Positions 5,735 to 6,761 of a stretch of DNA of 6,761 bases are shown in pieces. Position 1 is the stretch's first letter, and each line of letters opens with the position of its first letter. Position numbers and translations under genes: made by a program. This DNA comes from CAZKTF01 sp964555565 (lineage in GTDB: Bacteria > Planctomycetota > JAJSAM01 > JAKLKS01), in assembly GCA_964555565.1 (NCBI GenBank), contig CAZKTF010000206.1:1-6761 (forward strand), written 5' to 3'. Below the pieces are notes generated by a model, which was not told where the DNA came from, ran no database searches, and worked only from the letters and a program-made list of their open reading frames with translations.

Positions 5735-6502
5735 GCAGCAGTGGCGATCGCGGGCCTGGCCGCGGGGTGCAGCGCGGCGGGCGAGGACCCCCGGGTCAAC
5801 GACCTCCGCGCGGACGTGGGGCGCCTGCGGGCGGACCTGGAGGCCCAGCGGAAGCTCATCGACGTCCTCGAGCGCGACAACCGGGCGTTCTCGGAACAGC
5901 TGGCCGCGGTCGGCGTCCGCCCCGCGCCCGCGAAGGCCCCGTCCCCCGCGCCGGGCGCGAAGCCCGCGACCCCGGAGTCCGCGGATGCCCCCTCCGACCC
6001 CGTCGTCGCCTCCCTCGAGAGCGAGGCCGGGCGCGCCAAGGTCGAGGCCATCGTCCACGACCTGCAGAGGCGGGAGCAGGAGGAGCGGGAGAAGAAGCAG
6101 TCCGAAGCCACGGTGAAGCGCGTGCGGGACTGGGTCGAGGGGACCCTGGCCGAACAGCTCGGCCTCGACGAGCAGCAGAAGAAGACCGTGGGCGACATCC
6201 TCGCCACGGGCGCCGAGAAGGGCATCCGGCTCTGGGCCCAGGCCCGCGACGGCGGGCTGGACGCGGAAGCGATCGCCTCCCTCCGGACCAAGGGGGCCGA
6301 GATCCGCACCGAGGCGGAGGACAAGCTCAAGCAGGCCCTCACCGCGGAGCAGTTCCAGAAGTTCCAGGAGGTCTCCGGCCGCGCCATGGGCGGCATGGGC
6401 TTCGGGATGGGCTTCGGCGGGGGCGGCCCGGGCGGCGGCAACGCGGGCGCGGGCGGCGGCACCTTCCCCGCCCGTCGCGCCGGCGGCGAGGCGCCGCGGT
6501 AG
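5672..6502 (+). CDS. Lipoprotein with coiled coil and CpxP/Spy-like LTxxQ region
   Basis: A 276-residue exported lipoprotein. Seen: a signal peptide ending in lipobox LAAGC (Cys33, the expected acylated residue), a heptad-rich coiled coil (about 42-79, NDLRADVGRLRADLEAQRKL), a Pro/Ala linker (83-110), a charged helical region (115-235) and a Gly/Met-rich tail (239-263). Two segments, LGLDEQQKK (163-171) and LTAEQFQKFQEV (223-234), resemble the paired LTxxQ motifs of CpxP/Spy/CnrX-type periplasmic proteins, which bind unfolded proteins or metals. Residues after Cys33 are Ser and Ala, not the Asp that retains lipoproteins in the inner membrane of E. coli, so outer-membrane anchoring is possible. 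Start: GTG at 5672 from its Shine-Dalgarno. The n-region is unusually long, with Arg at 3, 10 and 17 from the tandem repeats. It is divergent from the export operon, so co-regulation is possible but unproved. Lipoprotein status is strong; the Spy-like call is tentative. Confidence 0.88.
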   Translation: MTRAFLSVTRVFLSGTRVSLSAAVAIAGLAAGCSAAGEDPRVNDLRADVGRLRADLEAQRKLIDVLERDNRAFSEQLAAVGVRPAPAKAPSPAPGAKPATPESADAPSDPVVASLESEAGRAKVEAIVHDLQRREQEEREKKQSEATVKRVRDWVEGTLAEQLGLDEQQKKTVGDILATGAEKGIRLWAQARDGGLDAEAIASLRTKGAEIRTEAEDKLKQALTAEQFQKFQEVSGRAMGGMGFGMGFGGGGPGGGNAGAGGGTFPARRAGGEAPR

Positions 6503-6528
6503 CGACGGCGGGGCAGGAGCCGCTCCGG

Positions 6529-6557
6529 TTGCCGACGTCGCGGGAGGCGAGTATCCT
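6529..6557 (+). promoter_or_regulatory. Candidate sigma-70 promoter for the exported-protein gene
   Basis: TTGCCG (6529-6534), a 17-bp spacer and TATCCT (6552-6557), each box matching the consensus at four of six positions. The transcript would begin near 6564, about six bases before the ATG at 6570, giving a near-leaderless mRNA; this fits the lack of a ribosome binding site there. Matches are modest and could be chance. Confidence 0.35.
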
Positions 6558-6569
6558 CGACCTTCCCGC

Positions 6570-6761
6570 ATGAGGCCGTCCTCCCGTCCCCTCCTCGCCG
6601 CGACCGCGTTCCTCCTCGCCGCCGCGGCCGCGTGCCCCGCCCGCGCCTCCGACGCGGCCTCCGAGGGCGCCTTCGCGTCCTACGTGGACGCGGTGGACTC
6701 CCGCCGCGCGGCCCTCGCGGCCCTCCCGGAGCGCACGCGCGACGAGGAGCGGCGCCTCAGG
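6570..6761 (+). CDS. Exported protein of unknown function (3'-partial)
   Basis: The first 64 codons of a gene that runs off the window. Seen: MRPSSRP positive n-region, a hydrophobic core LLAATAFLLAAAAA (8-21) and an AxA-type cleavage site, ARA before Ser27, so a Sec-exported protein is likely. Cys22 is preceded only by alanines, so a lipobox is possible but weaker. The mature start, SDAASEGAFASYVDAVDSRR, followed by a run of Arg/Glu/Asp, looks helical. Too little is present to name a family. It begins 67 bp after the lipoprotein stop on the same strand, so it may be co-transcribed or use the candidate promoter at 6529-6557. No ribosome binding site precedes the ATG; GGGAGG at 6542-6547 is too far. 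The start is chosen because the signal peptide follows it directly. Confidence 0.7.
   Translation, partial: MRPSSRPLLAATAFLLAAAAACPARASDAASEGAFASYVDAVDSRRAALAALPERTRDEERRLR

Noticed and set aside
5465..6571. Two minus-strand frames antisense to the lipoprotein
   Set aside because: Both run through the 61-bp palindrome and are low complexity; the plus strand has a ribosome site, lipobox and coherent helical protein.

Overview
This is a very GC-rich window (well over 70% by eye) from a bacterium. The organism is almost certainly diderm. The window holds a periplasmic adaptor (membrane-fusion) protein that spans inner membrane to periplasm, a lipoprotein with a lipobox, and a protein with a Sec signal. 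GTG starts, tightly overlapped genes and GC-rich palindromic intergenic repeats suit large-genome, high-GC phyla such as Planctomycetota, Myxococcota or related uncultured lineages. The sequence alone does not decide between them.

Layout. (1) 1-753, plus strand: C-terminal 250 residues of an FAD-dependent oxidoreductase of the DAO family; its N-terminus lies outside the window. (2) 750-5450, minus strand: a four-gene operon read right to left. The order is HlyD/MacA-like adaptor (476 aa), LolD/MacB-type ABC ATPase (236 aa), FtsX-type permease A (389 aa), FtsX-type permease B (398 aa). The last three genes overlap by 4 and 1 nt and are translationally coupled. Adaptor and ATPase are separated by 197 bp filled by four GC-rich palindromes. 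(3) 5451-5671: divergent intergenic region with a 61-bp imperfect inverted repeat, a small second inverted repeat and a candidate -10 box. (4) 5672-6502, plus strand: lipoprotein with a coiled coil, a Pro/Ala linker and a helical domain with LTxxQ-like motifs (CpxP/Spy-like). Its signal peptide is built on three 21-nt tandem repeats. (5) 6570-6761, plus strand: start of an exported protein, cut by the window edge.

How the genes work together. The four minus-strand genes make an inner-membrane, ATP-driven, MacAB-like tripartite export system with the ATPase and permease functions on separate polypeptides and two different permeases. It would need a TolC-type outer-membrane channel, which is not in the window. 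The divergent LTxxQ-like lipoprotein could be a periplasmic quality-control or envelope-stress partner, but only proximity supports that link. The oxidoreductase converges on the operon and its stop codon interlocks with that of permease B; no functional link is evident.

I see no RNA gene, CRISPR array, insertion sequence or phage gene. The least ordinary signals are the palindrome cluster inside the operon, the tandem repeat that starts exactly at the lipoprotein start codon, and the long inverted repeat in the divergent promoter region. No clearly new biological system is evident.
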